46,213 nt of DNA from assembly GCA_028101965.1 (NCBI GenBank), contig JAOHMI010000012.1, positions 1 to 46,213 on the forward strand, written 5' to 3'. The number at the start of each line of letters is the position of its first letter. Position 1 is the first letter of the stretch. Below the pieces are notes generated by a model. The model had not been told where the DNA came from. It was given only the letters and a program-made list of their open reading frames with translations, and searched no databases. Positions 16,599 to 24,970 of the stretch are shown here, piece by piece. Source of the DNA: Bacteriovoracaceae bacterium. Lineage in GTDB: Bacteria; Bdellovibrionota; Bacteriovoracia; Bacteriovoracales; Bacteriovoracaceae. A program made the translations under genes and the position numbers.

Positions 16599-17868
16599 GG
16601 AGTATTCCTTTGCTACCTAAGTAAGCTTCATTTTTGAAATTGTGTATTAAGGCATCTGATATGATTAACTCTTCATTTCTGTAAATTTTGATTGGAACGC
16701 TATGGTTGTACTTTAATACATGATTTGTTTCAAATCGGTTTATATTTCTCATCGAAATAATTACCTCTGAATTAAATAAATCGTTACAATGAAAATTAAT
16801 ACTCTCTATGTCACTATTTACGAATCCAATAAACTTACGATTTAAAAAGACTCCAAGTTCACCGTTAATATGCTCACTTAAGGATTGATCGAATTCAATT
16901 TTACAATTATTTGGAGTTTCAATTCTAGAAAATTTCTTTGGCGAGAAGTATTTAATTTTGTTTATTTTTTTTAAAAACTGAGGAAGAAAATTTCCAGGAA
17001 TACTTTCATTGAAATACCATTGGTCTTTTTTTGTAATTGTGGGAAGATAGACTTTGATCCCTTTAGCATTTAGCTCGTATAAACGATAAAAATTAATCAC
17101 GGCCTTGATGTGACAGGAGTAAATGACCAACGCTTTAATTGAAGAACTAAGATGCTTAAAAGTTTCGCGAGGTATAGCATTCCAATTGGAATCAAAGAGC
17201 TCCCCTCTTTGATTCGCATGAAGTGATATGACTGCAACAGGTTCACTTTGAGCATTTAATCTTTTGGTTAATTCTGCTAATCCTATATTATAACTAATTC
17301 TAGTTTTATGATTAACTTTTTTCTTTATATTCTTTGCTAGCACTTGATGATCTTTTTCTAAGAGATACCTCTGCGCGCGACTCACTAGTTTCTGTTTATT
17401 CTCTACTTCTTGCAAAAAGTGGTGAATTTTCTCCATTTCAACCAAGCATTGGTCAAAATTTTTAGTTTTTCTTAATCGCTTAGCAACACCTTTTAGTTTT
17501 TGAATATTTGAATAATTTATCTCTTTTAATCTCGTGGCAATGCGATCACTTTCATTCTTATTTTGTTTGTAATGATCAGATTGGCCTAAAAGATAGAGAT
17601 GGATGTGGTTTGCTTTATTTTGTTGATTACTATTATTTGGCTTAGTTAATTTATATTCAATTAATTCGGAGGCATTAATCAATTTTTGTGGAATCACTTT
17701 TACTCTAATATTTAGGCCAAGTAATCCCATAAAAGATGATTGGTTCGAATCAATAGCATCACTTTTGTGACGAAGAGTGCATAGCTGTTCAACTAAGGAC
17801 ATAGATGAATTCGCCTGGGCCCAAGAACCCAGGCAAATCAATAGGGTTAATGCAATTATCCCTTTCAA
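16588..17868 (-). CDS. Secreted protein with a possible caspase-like His/Cys pair
   Basis: A 426-residue protein starting at a TTG (17868). The only upstream in-frame codons lead to the TAA of the preceding gene, and the first ATG falls after the signal peptide, so TTG is needed to give LKGIIALTLLICLGSWAQA. Residues 100-190 are basic helix. Residues 205-255 show a strand-loop-strand pattern: VAVISLHANQRGEL with His217, then ALVIYSCHIKA with Cys252. Clan CD cysteine peptidases (caspase, metacaspase, CHAT) place a His after one hydrophobic strand and a Cys after the next, and metacaspases have a CHSG after the Cys. The match is suggestive, but the usual Gly after the His is Ala. The C-terminal 130 residues are beta-rich. 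It lies 6 bases after the small gene at 17875, in the same reading frame. Exported, substrate unknown. Confidence 0.7.
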   Translation of the reverse strand: MKGIIALTLLICLGSWAQANSSMSLVEQLCTLRHKSDAIDSNQSSFMGLLGLNIRVKVIPQKLINASELIEYKLTKPNNSNQQNKANHIHLYLLGQSDHYKQNKNESDRIATRLKEINYSNIQKLKGVAKRLRKTKNFDQCLVEMEKIHHFLQEVENKQKLVSRAQRYLLEKDHQVLAKNIKKKVNHKTRISYNIGLAELTKRLNAQSEPVAVISLHANQRGELFDSNWNAIPRETFKHLSSSIKALVIYSCHIKAVINFYRLYELNAKGIKVYLPTITKKDQWYFNESIPGNFLPQFLKKINKIKYFSPKKFSRIETPNNCKIEFDQSLSEHINGELGVFLNRKFIGFVNSDIESINFHCNDLFNSEVIISMRNINRFETNHVLKYNHSVPIKIYRNEELIISDALIHNFKNEAYLGSKGILQFD

Positions 17869-17874
17869 TTTAAA

Positions 17875-18411
17875 TTACTTCAAATCTTTGATAAGTTCTT
17901 CTGTTTCATCTGGATATAGATTCAGATGACTCGTTAAACTTTTTATTTCATCAGTTGAAAAATCAACATAGCTGGCTAAGGTTCCATCATTCATGACATG
18001 GGTATCATTTTCTTTTTCTGCAATTACTTTAGCTGCAAAAGCTTTTGATGTTTCTATTGGGAGGTAGTTATATTTAAGGCTAAGTTCTTGGGCGATGCTA
18101 TCACGAAGCACATAGTTTGTGTCTTCACTATCCTCAGGAGCATCTAAAATAATTAAACCAATTCCCACAGCATATAGGCCGATGACTCCTGCGATGGCAC
18201 CATCATCACAACCACCAAACATACAAACCATATGAGTTAGAAGACCATAGAAGCCAATTGTTCCACCGGCAGCTACTGAGACAACTCCACCCACGATCAT
18301 TCCAGCAGATCCGCCACTACTACCAAGAAGTACGATACCTGCTTTTGCTTCTTTATTATTAAGTGTAAATGCGAGAAGAGAAATAATTAAAAATTTACTA
18401 ATTAATTTCAT
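17875..18411 (-). CDS. Small exported glycine-rich hydrophobic protein
   Basis: A 178-residue protein with an ATG start and AGGGG 8 bases upstream. After a signal peptide (residues 1-24, ending AKA) comes a glycine-rich hydrophobic stretch at about 25-92 (GGSAGMIVGGVVSVAAGG, then GAIAGVIGLYAVGIGLIILDAP) resembling glycine-zipper membrane hairpins, with two cysteines in the turn. The remaining 85 residues are acidic, helical and soluble, and end at a TAA. It is the first gene of an operon with the caspase-like candidate, 6 bases on. It is likely anchored in a membrane with its acidic tail in the periplasm. Function unknown. Confidence 0.75.
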   Translation of the reverse strand: MKLISKFLIISLLAFTLNNKEAKAGIVLLGSSGGSAGMIVGGVVSVAAGGTIGFYGLLTHMVCMFGGCDDGAIAGVIGLYAVGIGLIILDAPEDSEDTNYVLRDSIAQELSLKYNYLPIETSKAFAAKVIAEKENDTHVMNDGTLASYVDFSTDEIKSLTSHLNLYPDETEELIKDLK

Positions 18412-18826
18412 TTATGAGCCCCTTTTTGCCAATTCGGCAGTTTTATTTGTTGACCTTCAGGTAGCATCACTCTTCATACGGCTCATTAGTCATTGAAAAT
18501 TAATAACCTATAAAACTAACCTAAAGTTAAGTAATTAAATTACTGCGTTGAAGGAGATGGTAAATAAAAGCTAGAAAAACTATTTTGGTTTGGAGCAAAA
18601 GAAGATTAATGTGAATAAATATCTCATTGTAGAATAACTTTTAGCTTCCTTTGAAATATTTAGCAACTCTCGAAGCTTTGATGCATCAGATAATATTACA
18701 TTATGTAGAGTTTGAATAATAAGGTTTTTATTATTTTAAGAGAATTCCTTCACTCAATATGTTTCAATATTTTCATCAGTTGTGTGAAGAATTTAAACGA
18801 GTATATAACTCAGGAGAAAATACTTT
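18412..18826. other. Gene-free stretch (415 bases)
   Basis: It holds the upstream region of the minus-strand gene at 18411 and the region after the pyruvate carboxylase stop. I see only a 10-base palindrome TGATGCATCA (18679-18688) and a weak hairpin near 18430-18445. There is no convincing terminator, RNA or small gene. Confidence 0.5.
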
Positions 18827-21800
18827 CTAATCTAGTGTAAGAATGAGGTCACCTTCTTTCACATCGCTTCCAATAGGCAACGGAATGCTTGCCACAACTC
18901 CATCAGTCTTAGCTGTGACCACATACTCCATCTTCATGGCCTCTGTAACAATAAGTGGATCTCCTTCTTTTACCTGATCACCTTGCTTGACTTTAATCCC
19001 TATTATTTTACCGGGCATTGGGGCTCCAATCTGGTTTGGATTACTTGAGTCAGCTTTGGCGTTACTTTGGATCCCATGCTTTTTATGAAACTCTTCATCA
19101 GTAATTTGAATTGTACGAGGAAAGCCATTAAGACTAAAGAAAACAGAGCGAACACCTTTTTCATCAACCTTGCTAACACCAGTAATGGAAATGTATAAGG
19201 TTTTACCTTTTTCTAAATCTACTTTAATTTCTTCATTTAAATCTAAGCCATAGAAGAATGGTTGTGTAGGAAGTAGTGAAACATTTCCGTATTCGGTAAG
19301 ATGGTCCATGTAGTCAAGGAAGACTTTTGGATAAAGTCGATAAGAGATGACCTCTGTATCACGCACGTCACGTTCTAAAATAAGACTAAGTTTCTTTTTA
19401 ATTAGTTCAAAGGAATCATCTTCGGCCACTTGAACCTTAGCGGGTTCAGGAGCATTTTCTCCTAAAACTAAAGACCGAACTTCATCTCGGAATCCACCAT
19501 AAGGAATCCCCATATGTCCCTTAAAAAAGCTCACGACACTATCAGGGTAATCTAGTTTTGGTCTGTCTTTTAAAAGCTGCTCCCCTGTAAGATTGTTCCG
19601 ATCAAGAAGGAGTGAGAAATCCCCTACTGCCTTTGAAGAAGGAGTCACCTTTATAATATCACCCATGAGTTGATTTACTTCACGATATCTTTCTGTTAGC
19701 TGGTTAAATCCCTCAGCACTGACACCAACTTTTCGAGCTTGATCAAATAAATTGCTGTACTGTCCGCCGGGAATTTCATGTTGATAAACTTTTGTGGTGG
19801 AAGAGCGAACACCCGGGTCAAAAGCTTGGTACAGACTTCTGACTCCTTCCCAATATAAACCTAGCTCATCTAAAGTACTTAAAGAAACATCAGGTTTGAA
19901 CTCACTAAATTCGAGGGCCGCAACCATGGCATTTAAACTCGGTTGTGAAGTGAGACCTGACATGGAAGAGATGGCACCATCAATAATATCACAGCCAAAT
20001 CGAGCGGCATTTAAGCACATGGCTTCACTGGTTCCACTTGTGGCATGAGTATGTAAATGAATAGGAAGATCCACAGTATTCTTTAACTCTTTTATAAGGA
20101 GTTCTGCCGCTTTTGGACGAAGCAGACCTGCCATATCTTTAATACATAAAATATCACAACCTTGTTTTTCAAGATTTTTTGCCATATCGGTGTAATACTT
20201 TAAAGTATATTTCGTCTTGCTGGGGTCAATAATATTACCCGTATAGCAAATAGACGCCTCAACCACTCCTCCGTTTTTCTTGACCTCCTCCATGGCAACG
20301 GCCATTTGTTCGATATTATTGAGGCAGTCAAAAATACGAAAAACATCAATACCCTTTTCACAGGCAAGACGAATAAAATCTTTAATCACCCATTTTGGAT
20401 AATTAGTGTATCCAACAGCATTGTCTCCTCTAAGAAGCATTTGTAATAAAGTATTTGGAATTTTTTCTCTCAGCATCTCTAAACGATACCAAGGGTCTTC
20501 CTTAAGAAAGCGGAAGGAAGCATCAAAGGTTGCTCCTCCCCATACTTCTAAACTGAAGAATTGATGAGCGTGGATTTTATAATAATTTGCAATTTTTGCC
20601 ATATCATAATTTCGCAAACGAGTCGCAAAAAGACTTTGGTGAGCATCTCTCATGGTGGTATCAGTTAGCAAAAGATTTTTCTTCTGTTTGACCCAAGTTT
20701 GGAGTCCTTTGACTCCCTCTTTACTGAGAATTTCTTTGGCAGTTTTGATAGAAGGAGAAGTATCTTCTTTTTGAATATCAAGTTGGTATTGCTCTTTCCT
20801 TTCAAATTTCTTGTTGGCCAATTGATGGGGATTATTAATCGTTGAGTTGGCGAGAAAGTTTAACATTTTAGTGGCACGATCTCTTGGTTGCGCAAAATTA
20901 AAGACTTCTTTATATTCTTCCAGGAAATGGGTGTTTACTTCTCCTGCTCCAAATTTCTTATGATCCACAACATTAAGGAGCAGAGGTATATTATGCTTAA
21001 CACCTCTAATTCGAAATTCTTTTAAGGCCCGTAGCATTTTCTTTTGAGTTGATCTCATATCATTGGCAAAAGCAGTTACTTTAACTAAAAGGGAGTCATA
21101 AAATGGAGTAACGGTTCCCCCACTGGTTCCTAACCCTTCATCTAAGCGTATACCAAATCCTTGAGCCGGTCTGTACGCAAGAATTCTTCCTGTATCAGGA
21201 GCAAAGTTTTTAGTCGGATCTTCAGTGGTAATTCGGCATTGGATAGCCACACCTTTAAATTGTACACTCTCTTGCGACTCAATTTTAATAGCGGGGTGAT
21301 TAAGGGGTTTTCCTATGGCCAACAAAATAGAAATTTGAACTAAATCAAATCCAGTGGTGACTTCCGTAACTGTATGTTCAACTTGAATTCTTGGATTAAC
21401 TTCAAGGAAATAATAATCACCATTTTCATCAACGAGAAACTCAACTGTTCCTACTCCAGTATAATTGACAGAGTTTCCTAACTTCACGGAAGCCTCTAAT
21501 AAATCTTGCTTAGTTTTTTCTGGTAAGTTAATGGCAGGGGCCATCTCAATAACTTTTTGATGTCTTCTTTGAATGGAACAATCTCTCTCGTAAAAGTGTA
21601 CCACTTGACCGGTGTTGTCTCCCGCAATTTGTACTTCAATATGCCGAGGGTTTTGAATATTTTTTTCAATATATATCTCTGCTTTTCCAAAACTAGAGAG
21701 GGCCTCCGAACGAGATCTTTCAAAAGCGTTTTCTAATTCTTTTTCACTGGAAACCTTTCTAATTCCTTTCCCACCGCCACCGGATTTAGCCTTAAGGGTG

Positions 21801-22291
21801 ATAGGATAGCCTATATCTTGAGCAATCTTTTTCGCCTCCTCAATTGTTTTTACTTCACCAGGAGATCCAGGAATAATTTTAAGTCCTGCATTTAACCCCG
21901 CTTCTTTTGCGGATAATTTATCACCGAATATATCGAGTACTTCTGGCTGAGGTCCACAAAAGACGATGCCATGATCCTTGCAGCTTTGAGCAAATTCTGA
22001 GTTTTCAGATAAAAATCCATATCCTGGGTGAATCGCATCAATGTTGAGCTCTTTGGCCAATTCAATAATTGCGGATCCGTTGAGATAAGCGTCAAGTGGT
22101 TTTCCTTCTTCACCTACTTGATAGGCTTCATCTGCTTTGAAACGATGAACTGAGAAACGGTCTTCATGGCTATAGATGGCAATTGTGCGTATTCCGAGCT
22201 CTGTGGCAGCTCTAAAAATTCGGGTGGCGATTTCCCCGCGGTTAGCAACAAGTAAACGAAAACCCTCTTTCAATGAAAGTTGTTTAGCCAT
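18827..22291 (-). CDS. pyc: Pyruvate carboxylase
   Basis: A 1154-residue single-chain enzyme, the usual length. Residues about 10-460 are the biotin carboxylase: LVANRGEIATRIF at the start, the ATP-grasp glycine loop SGGGGKGIRK and EVNPRIQVEHTVTE. Residues about 535-830 are the carboxyltransferase: LLTDTTMRDAHQSLFATR, CIKDMAGLL and HLHTHATSG. The C-terminal biotin carrier has Lys1120 in EAMKMEY, 34 residues from the end. It converts pyruvate, bicarbonate and ATP to oxaloacetate in the cytoplasm, refilling the citric acid cycle and feeding gluconeogenesis. The ATG has a near-perfect ribosome site (AAGGAGGA). It is transcribed alone and is divergent from the secreted protein gene at 22512. All motifs appear intact. 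Confidence 0.97.
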   Translation of the reverse strand: MAKQLSLKEGFRLLVANRGEIATRIFRAATELGIRTIAIYSHEDRFSVHRFKADEAYQVGEEGKPLDAYLNGSAIIELAKELNIDAIHPGYGFLSENSEFAQSCKDHGIVFCGPQPEVLDIFGDKLSAKEAGLNAGLKIIPGSPGEVKTIEEAKKIAQDIGYPITLKAKSGGGGKGIRKVSSEKELENAFERSRSEALSSFGKAEIYIEKNIQNPRHIEVQIAGDNTGQVVHFYERDCSIQRRHQKVIEMAPAINLPEKTKQDLLEASVKLGNSVNYTGVGTVEFLVDENGDYYFLEVNPRIQVEHTVTEVTTGFDLVQISILLAIGKPLNHPAIKIESQESVQFKGVAIQCRITTEDPTKNFAPDTGRILAYRPAQGFGIRLDEGLGTSGGTVTPFYDSLLVKVTAFANDMRSTQKKMLRALKEFRIRGVKHNIPLLLNVVDHKKFGAGEVNTHFLEEYKEVFNFAQPRDRATKMLNFLANSTINNPHQLANKKFERKEQYQLDIQKEDTSPSIKTAKEILSKEGVKGLQTWVKQKKNLLLTDTTMRDAHQSLFATRLRNYDMAKIANYYKIHAHQFFSLEVWGGATFDASFRFLKEDPWYRLEMLREKIPNTLLQMLLRGDNAVGYTNYPKWVIKDFIRLACEKGIDVFRIFDCLNNIEQMAVAMEEVKKNGGVVEASICYTGNIIDPSKTKYTLKYYTDMAKNLEKQGCDILCIKDMAGLLRPKAAELLIKELKNTVDLPIHLHTHATSGTSEAMCLNAARFGCDIIDGAISSMSGLTSQPSLNAMVAALEFSEFKPDVSLSTLDELGLYWEGVRSLYQAFDPGVRSSTTKVYQHEIPGGQYSNLFDQARKVGVSAEGFNQLTERYREVNQLMGDIIKVTPSSKAVGDFSLLLDRNNLTGEQLLKDRPKLDYPDSVVSFFKGHMGIPYGGFRDEVRSLVLGENAPEPAKVQVAEDDSFELIKKKLSLILERDVRDTEVISYRLYPKVFLDYMDHLTEYGNVSLLPTQPFFYGLDLNEEIKVDLEKGKTLYISITGVSKVDEKGVRSVFFSLNGFPRTIQITDEEFHKKHGIQSNAKADSSNPNQIGAPMPGKIIGIKVKQGDQVKEGDPLIVTEAMKMEYVVTAKTDGVVASIPLPIGSDVKEGDLILTLD

Positions 22292-22511
22292 GATTCCTCC
22301 TTAAAATTGAACCCTTATATCTTATGAATTTTATTTCACTTGAGCATTAGTTTTTTTATCCGGTGATGATTTTGTTTATCAAAAAGTTAGTTCTATACAA
22401 TTTCGTCCGTATAAATTGATTGAAAAGTTTTCAATTCAACAGTCAATTAATTGCGTGAAATAAAAAATGGACAATAATAAACCCCAAGTAAAGATCATCT
22501 AAGGAATTTTA

Positions 22512-23324
22512 ATGAATAAACTCACATGTATAATCTTGTTTATAGCTTCATTTTGTCTTTTTGCCCAAGAGCAAATTGCTGAGATTACATACTCTAAAAA
22601 CGGTGAAAAGGACATTACTCTAGAAGTATATCAAGGCGAATTTGTGACTGATAATAAATACTGGGGGACAATGCGTGTGAGCTCAGATGGTTACTTCAAT
22701 CATCGTGTCATTATAAAAGATAATGCGGATTTAGATTTCTTCGTTGATACAGATATTAGAAACCTAAAAAAAATGTATAAACACTTTAGGAATGAAGGAT
22801 TTGGTGTTGGCATAAGTTTTGTTGTCATTGGAGTCCTCGCAGGAAAATATCTGATTCCATTTGCAGCTAGAGGTGGGTGGTCGGCTACTACTCGGTGGAG
22901 CTTTGGAGTTCCCACAAATAGTGCCCTCATAAATATAGCGGTAAATGTTGGTGGCGCAACTGGAGGAGGTGCAGTTGGAGCTCACTATGCTACTAGATTT
23001 ATTGATGGAAACTTACCAGTCAATTATGATGATTTTTTAGAGCAGTATGATCTAGATAACTCATTTGAGAATTTAAGTTTAAAGATCACTGATTGGTATA
23101 ATTTTTTTCCAGAAGTTAATAAAGCTTTGGTGGTAAGGAGTATCATCAATGAAGTCTTAGATGATAATTTACAAGAGTGTGAACAAGTATGTGTTAAACC
23201 TTTCGCAGTTCCTTTTCTAGCGAGATGGGTAGGAGCTGATAATGACCGACACTCATTTCTACGTGAATTTATTCAGTCTGCTAAGTCTGTTGGATTGGCT
23301 GGTATTGAAGCTAATTTAAATTAA
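22512..23324 (+). CDS. Exported protein with glycine-rich hydrophobic core
   Basis: A 270-residue protein with AAGGAATTTTAATG at its start and a signal peptide (residues 1-18, ending CLFAQ). Residues 20-95 are soluble and beta-like. Residues about 96-165 form two hydrophobic, glycine-rich segments (GFGVGISFVVIGVLAGKY and VNVGGATGGGAVGAHYAT) like a membrane hairpin. The C-terminal 100 residues are helical with a cysteine pair in QECEQVCV. The layout echoes the protein at 17875 (signal, glycine-rich hairpin, soluble tail), though sequence similarity is not obvious. Function unknown. The gene is followed by the longest gene-free stretch of the window. Confidence 0.75.
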   Translation: MNKLTCIILFIASFCLFAQEQIAEITYSKNGEKDITLEVYQGEFVTDNKYWGTMRVSSDGYFNHRVIIKDNADLDFFVDTDIRNLKKMYKHFRNEGFGVGISFVVIGVLAGKYLIPFAARGGWSATTRWSFGVPTNSALINIAVNVGGATGGGAVGAHYATRFIDGNLPVNYDDFLEQYDLDNSFENLSLKITDWYNFFPEVNKALVVRSIINEVLDDNLQECEQVCVKPFAVPFLARWVGADNDRHSFLREFIQSAKSVGLAGIEANLN

Positions 23325-23653
23325 TTATTATAGTTAGTTATTTTGACTTCGTAAGAGCACACTTCATCGCATCCTTTTTTCGATTCTTTAATTAAAATAA
23401 AAAGACAAACTAAGTTTGTGTTATTGGGTCTATTACAACCGCAACATGCCAATTAAGTTTTCTCTTTGTTTAGAGAGATTGCAGCTAAATATGCAGGATA
23501 TTATTAATATTTAAGAATGCTCTTTAAATGAGCTGTTTTCCTCATAAAATTACATATAGATAAATTAAAGAATGTTTAATTTAATGAATAGAGAAATCGT
23601 GACTTAGTGAATATTTCAAAGTCTCAACTACATTTATTCAAGAAACTAAGATT

Positions 23654-23685
23654 AACCCGCTATGTTCTCAAACGCGGTTTTTTTT
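23654..23685 (+). terminator. Rho-independent terminator
   Basis: AACCCGC and GCGGTT pair around a 13-base loop (four G-C pairs, a bulged C, then two A-T pairs) and are followed by eight T residues on the plus strand. It ends either the 22512 transcript or an unrecognised RNA made from 23325-23650. Confidence 0.65.
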
Positions 23686-23861
23686 GCTTGAGTATGCCCA
23701 ATTATTAAAAAGAAAAACCAATTTTATTAAGTGATTAAATTTAGTCGAAAAAGTTGTACATCAGCTTGAAGGTTACTATTTTTAGGCGCAGAAAATACTC
23801 TTAAGATTTCTTCCAATTTAAACCTCTTTATTTGTCTCAACCACTTATCGTATACTCTTTA

Positions 23862-23967
23862 AACTGCCCTACAATAATGGTGCTCGTTCCTAACTTATGA
23901 ATAAGATTCATTTTCAAAAGTGGTAACTATTTGGAATATCGATCATCACCATTGTAATAGGGCAGTT
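23862..23967. repeat. Imperfect inverted repeat, 21-base arms, 64-base spacer
   Basis: The arm at 23862-23882 (AACTGCCCTA, five unmatched bases, ATGGTG) is repeated inverted at 23947-23967 (CACCAT, five bases, TAGGGCAGTT). Sixteen of 21 positions match and the mismatches are confined to the centre. The spacer holds a small CTTAT/ATAAG hairpin and a GTTCC/GGAAT pairing, so the RNA or single-stranded DNA could fold into one long stem. It resembles a MITE- or REP-like element. No flanking target duplication or second copy was seen in the window. Confidence 0.55.
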
Positions 23968-24198
23968 AGAGAATAAAGAGAGTTATTAAGTAGTTATATT
24001 TAGGTAATCTAGAGCATGGTTATTCGTGATGACAAACAATCTTCGGTGCATTGAACCTATAGAACAAATCGAGATAAATTTTTCCTTCGATTAGTTACAA
24101 TAGTTTATGGAACATCAACTAAATCAAACCAATCGAAAAGTTCAACTCCTTTTAAAATTGAATTACCAAAAACAATTCATCTTTGAAGGGGGAAAATT

Positions 24199-24909
24199 AT
24201 GAAAATCTTTTTTATAACTTTATTTTTATCATTAACGGCATTTACTCAAACACCAACCGAATTTAACGTAGACTCTTTTAATGTCGATGAGGGAATGTTT
24301 TTAGATCACTGGTTTACTATCCTTGATGAGAATGGCGACATCATTGGAGCTCCAGTAGGTGATCCGTACACTTTTAGCTCAGACTCTCTACCTGGGTTTG
24401 CCGTGCTTAATACTGATACTGGTATACTGCAGGCCACACCTTCCTATGATGAAGCTGGAATTTATAGTATAACAATAAGTGTCTTTCAATCTGGTTCACT
24501 TTACTTTTCAGATTCAATAGACATGGTTGTGAATAATGTGAACCGTGCTCCTGTATTATTAAATCAAGGAAATATTATACTAGAAGAAGGTGAAGAATTA
24601 GTTTTACCCTTCTATGCTACTGATCCAGATGGAGACTTACTTAGTTTTGATGCTGTAGGAGTTCCTCCAGGCTGTTTCTTTGATAATAATATAGGACTTC
24701 TCAATTGTCAGGAGTTTCAAGAGGAAGCGAGTTATGAAGTAACGGTTACAGTATGCGATGACGGATCTCCATCTCTTTGTGATTCTATTCAATTCACGAT
24801 AGAGGTTGAATCTTCTGAGCCACCGACTCATGATGATCCTCCTTATGAACTTCCAAAGTATGATGATTATAGGTTACATGGTCCAAAGGATAAACTTCCT
24901 AGAAGATAA
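24199..24909 (+). CDS. Secreted protein with two cadherin/Ig-like (He_PIG) domains
   Basis: A 236-residue protein with a strong ribosome site (AAGGGGGAAA) and a signal peptide (residues 1-17, ending AFTQ). It shows two beta-sandwich repeats of the putative-Ig/dystroglycan-cadherin type. The first, about 25-112, contains SLPGFAVLNTDTGILQATP and a YSITISV strand. The second, about 115-205, contains NRAPVLLNQG, ATDPDGDLLSFD and YEVTVTVCDDG. The second domain has four cysteines. The tail (about 208-236) is rich in Pro, Asp and Lys. Such domains act in adhesion or as spacers on surface proteins. Here they make up the whole protein, so it is a small secreted binding protein or lacks an anchor I can see. 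A strong hairpin follows. Confidence 0.8.
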   Translation: MKIFFITLFLSLTAFTQTPTEFNVDSFNVDEGMFLDHWFTILDENGDIIGAPVGDPYTFSSDSLPGFAVLNTDTGILQATPSYDEAGIYSITISVFQSGSLYFSDSIDMVVNNVNRAPVLLNQGNIILEEGEELVLPFYATDPDGDLLSFDAVGVPPGCFFDNNIGLLNCQEFQEEASYEVTVTVCDDGSPSLCDSIQFTIEVESSEPPTHDDPPYELPKYDDYRLHGPKDKLPRR

Positions 24910-24930
24910 TCCAAAAGTTCATTTTAGTCA

Positions 24931-24963
24931 GTCCCGCTCAATAATTTAAATATTTAGCGGGAC
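24931..24963. terminator. Bidirectional hairpin between convergent genes
   Basis: GTCCCGCT and AGCGGGAC are perfect 8-bp arms, and most of the AT-rich interior can also pair. It lies between the stops at 24909 (plus) and 24971 (minus). U-tracts are weak on both sides. Confidence 0.6.
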
Positions 24964-24970
24964 AATAAAA

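Larger units (their letters stand above)
23325..24198. other. Longest gene-free stretch (874 bases)
   Basis: No open frame of gene size with a ribosome site was found on either strand. It contains a 15-base dyad (23405-23419), a terminator (23654-23685) about 330 bases after the preceding stop, and a 106-base inverted-repeat element (23862-23967). The terminator's distance from the gene leaves room for a long 3' untranslated region or a small RNA. Nothing matches tRNA, tmRNA or another RNA I can name. Confidence 0.6.

Noticed and set aside
18679-18688. 10-base palindrome TGATGCATCA
   Set aside because: Single occurrence in AT-rich intergenic DNA; expected by chance at this length.
18759-18830. 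23-codon open frame (MFQYFHQLCEEFKRVY...) on the plus strand
   Set aside because: No ribosome site at proper distance and nothing to distinguish it from chance. It overlaps the end of pyc.
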